Positions 62,387-64,000 of a stretch of 64,000 nucleotides of DNA are shown here, in pieces. The DNA lies in the NCBI RefSeq assembly GCF_006539165.1, contig NZ_BJMM01000002.1, positions 620,001-684,000 on the forward strand. Reading direction: 5' to 3'. The stretch's first letter is position 1. Every line of letters begins with the position of its first letter. The notes under the pieces are model-generated. The model did no database searches. It saw only the letters and a list, made by a program, of their open reading frames with translations, and was not told where the DNA came from. The translations under genes and the position numbers were made by a program. The stretch is from Streptomyces cacaoi (GTDB lineage Bacteria > Actinomycetota > Actinomycetes > Streptomycetales > Streptomycetaceae).

Positions 62387-64000
62387 GTGAGCGTCACCCG
62401 CCAGGATCTGATCGACAGGATCCGGTCACTCCCCGCCGACCGGCAGCGTGCGCTGATCGCGCTCCTCGGCAAACAGGGCGTCGATGTCTCCGGCCTCGAC
62501 CCCGCCGGCACCGCCGGCACCGCCGGTCCCGGCTCCACCGCCGGGACCGCCGGGACCGCCGGCGCCGCCCGCACCGTGCCGCGCGTGCCCCGCTCGGCCG
62601 ACGACCCCGTCCGGCTGTCGTTCACCCAGCAGCGCCTGTGGTTCCTGGCGCAGCTGGAACAGAGCGGCTCGCACTACAACATCCCGATGGGCATGCGGCT
62701 CACCGGCCCCCTGGACCGCCCGGCGCTGCTGCGGGCCCTCCACGAGGTCGTCCGCCGGCACGAGGTGCTGCGCACCCGCTTCGTCGACCACGACGGCGTG
62801 CCCTACCAGCACATCGAGGACGGCGCGGACTTCGAGATCCGCGAGGAGGAGCTGGCCGGCCCCGGCGAACTGCCCGGCATCTGCGCCCAGGAGACCACCG
62901 CACCGTTCGACCTGGAGCAGGGCCCGCTCATCCGGGCGCGGCTGCTGCGGCAGTCCGAGCAGGAACACATCCTGCTGGTGACGATGCACCACAGCGTCTC
63001 CGACGGCTGGTCGGTCGGCGTCTTCGTCCGCGACACGACCGCGCTGTACGAGGCGTTCAGCGCGGGCCGCCCCGACCCGCTGGAGCCGCTGCCCGTCCAG
63101 TACGCCGACTACGCGCACTGGCAGCGCACCTGGCTCGACGGCGAGGTCCGCTCCCGGCAACTGGGCTACTGGACCGAGCAGCTCGCCGGCGTCGACCCCA
63201 CCCTCTCCCTGCCCGCCGACCGGGACCGCCCCGCCACCAAGACGTACAACGGCGACCGCGAGACGTTCCACTGCCCGGCGGAACAGCTGGACGCACTGCG
63301 GAAGACCGCCGCCCGGCACGGCGCCACCCTCTACATGACGCTGCTCGCGGCCTACACCGCGCTGCTGCACGGCTACACCCGCCGCACCGACGTGGCCGTC
63401 GGCACCGTCGTCGCGGGCCGCGGACTGCCCGAGGTCGAGCAGCTCATCGGCTTCTTCGCCAACACCCTCGTGATGCGCGCCGACCTGGAAGGCGACCCGT
63501 CGTTCACCGAGCTGCTGGCCCGGGTCAAGAAGACCGCGCTGGACGCCTACGCACACCAGGACGTCCCCTTCGAGGCCGTGGTGGACTCCCTCCACCTGGA
63601 CCGCAACCTCAGCCACTCGCCCGTCTTCCAGACGATGTTCGTGCTCCAGGAAGCCCTCACCGAGCGCGAGTTCCAGGTGGGCGACCTGTCCGTCACCCCC
63701 GTCGAATTCGACGTCGACCAGACCGAGTTCGACCTCACGCTCGACCTGCGCGAGACACCCGACGGGCTGGCCGGGACCGTCGAGTACAACACCGACCTGT
63801 ACGAGCGCGACACCGTCCGCCGCTTCATCCGGCACTACACCGCGCTGCTCTCCGCCGTCACGGCCGACCCCACGGCACCCCTGTCCCGGCTCGGCATGCT
63901 CGACGACGAGGAACGCCACCAGGTCCTGCACACCTGGAACGACACCGCCCGCCCCTTCTCCGACCACAGCTGCCTGCACGAACTGTTCGAGGAGCGGGCG
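62387..64000 (+). CDS. Non-ribosomal peptide synthetase, condensation domain and start of adenylation domain (partial)
   Basis: GTG at 62387 opens a frame running past the window end; 538 codons are visible. AGGGGG precedes it by 6-11 bases and it lies 16 bases after the PKS stop. The first about 65 residues (TRQDLIDRIRSLPADRQRAL, then a Thr-Ala-Gly repeat linker) look like a docking segment. A condensation domain follows: LSFTQQRLWFLAQLEQ, the active-site HHSVSDG with His201-His202-Asp206, IGFFANTLVMRADL and the NLSHSPVFQTMF block. It fits the LCL class. The last residues (NDTARPFSDHSCLHELFEE) begin an adenylation domain cut by the window. It should couple an amino acid to the polyketide chain on the preceding carrier. 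Confidence 0.93.
   Translation, partial: MSVTRQDLIDRIRSLPADRQRALIALLGKQGVDVSGLDPAGTAGTAGPGSTAGTAGTAGAARTVPRVPRSADDPVRLSFTQQRLWFLAQLEQSGSHYNIPMGMRLTGPLDRPALLRALHEVVRRHEVLRTRFVDHDGVPYQHIEDGADFEIREEELAGPGELPGICAQETTAPFDLEQGPLIRARLLRQSEQEHILLVTMHHSVSDGWSVGVFVRDTTALYEAFSAGRPDPLEPLPVQYADYAHWQRTWLDGEVRSRQLGYWTEQLAGVDPTLSLPADRDRPATKTYNGDRETFHCPAEQLDALRKTAARHGATLYMTLLAAYTALLHGYTRRTDVAVGTVVAGRGLPEVEQLIGFFANTLVMRADLEGDPSFTELLARVKKTALDAYAHQDVPFEAVVDSLHLDRNLSHSPVFQTMFVLQEALTEREFQVGDLSVTPVEFDVDQTEFDLTLDLRETPDGLAGTVEYNTDLYERDTVRRFIRHYTALLSAVTADPTAPLSRLGMLDDEERHQVLHTWNDTARPFSDHSCLHELFEERA

Noticed and set aside
56937..62390. An 1,817-residue frame overlapping the PKS in another phase
   Set aside because: It is the Arg/Gly/Pro-rich shadow of the PKS gene, whose own frame shows complete enzymatic motifs.

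Overview
The window is high-GC DNA with actinomycete codon use, GTG starts, stop/start overlaps and several genes that look leaderless. A gene content of LacI, PucR, GlxA and TetR regulators, sugar ABC operons without their own ATPase, and a large PKS-NRPS suggests a Streptomyces or a close relative. Everything here was read from sequence alone; family names come from motif recognition, not from searches.

Layout. 1-12.1 kb is mostly housekeeping: a glycerophosphodiesterase cut by the window edge, a DUF6421 gene, an SDR, a threonine aldolase, a transglutaminase-like protein, an asparagine synthetase, a MarR regulator whose stop codon lies in the end of a MITE-like element, a PlsC acyltransferase, a thioredoxin, the electron transfer flavoprotein pair etfB-etfA, an EF-G-binding-type zinc-finger protein and a small membrane protein. 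12.1-28.1 kb is a nitrogen-heterocycle catabolic island: adenine deaminase and an NCS2 permease facing a LacI repressor across a triple operator; then an NCS1 permease (coupled to a 35-residue ORF) with an M20 amidohydrolase; then a seven-gene unit of hydantoinase/oxoprolinase A, two DUF917 proteins, PucR, an HpcH/HpaI aldolase and a second threonine aldolase, followed by a convergent Asp/Glu/hydantoin racemase.

28.3-38 kb is accessory: a TPR protein, a secreted protein, DinB, two flavin/F420 split-barrel enzymes, an ArsR regulator, and a divergent GlxA regulator versus amidase-NIPSNAP pair in which both enzyme genes show signs of C-terminal frameshifts. 38.2-45.2 kb pairs a secreted GH114 polygalactosaminidase with a sugar ABC importer, a PfkB kinase and a GH4 glycosidase, a candidate glycan-use locus. 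45.7-52.8 kb holds RNase H, a TetR-amidase divergent pair, small unknown proteins (one with a TTA codon at position 2) and an FkbM methyltransferase.

53.8 kb to the end is the start of a biosynthetic cluster. It opens with one giant AT-less (trans-AT type) polyketide synthase of order DH-ACP-ACP(degenerate)-DH-KS-KR-ACP-KS(non-elongating)-carrier, ending in a docking-like tail. An NRPS follows directly; only its condensation domain and the first residues of an adenylation domain are inside the window. A strong sigma-70-type promoter sits about 290 bp upstream of the PKS in an unusually AT-rich 0.8 kb leader. The unusual domain order of this protein, the degenerate carrier, the altered first dehydratase and the KS-to-NRPS handover are the most interesting content of the window.
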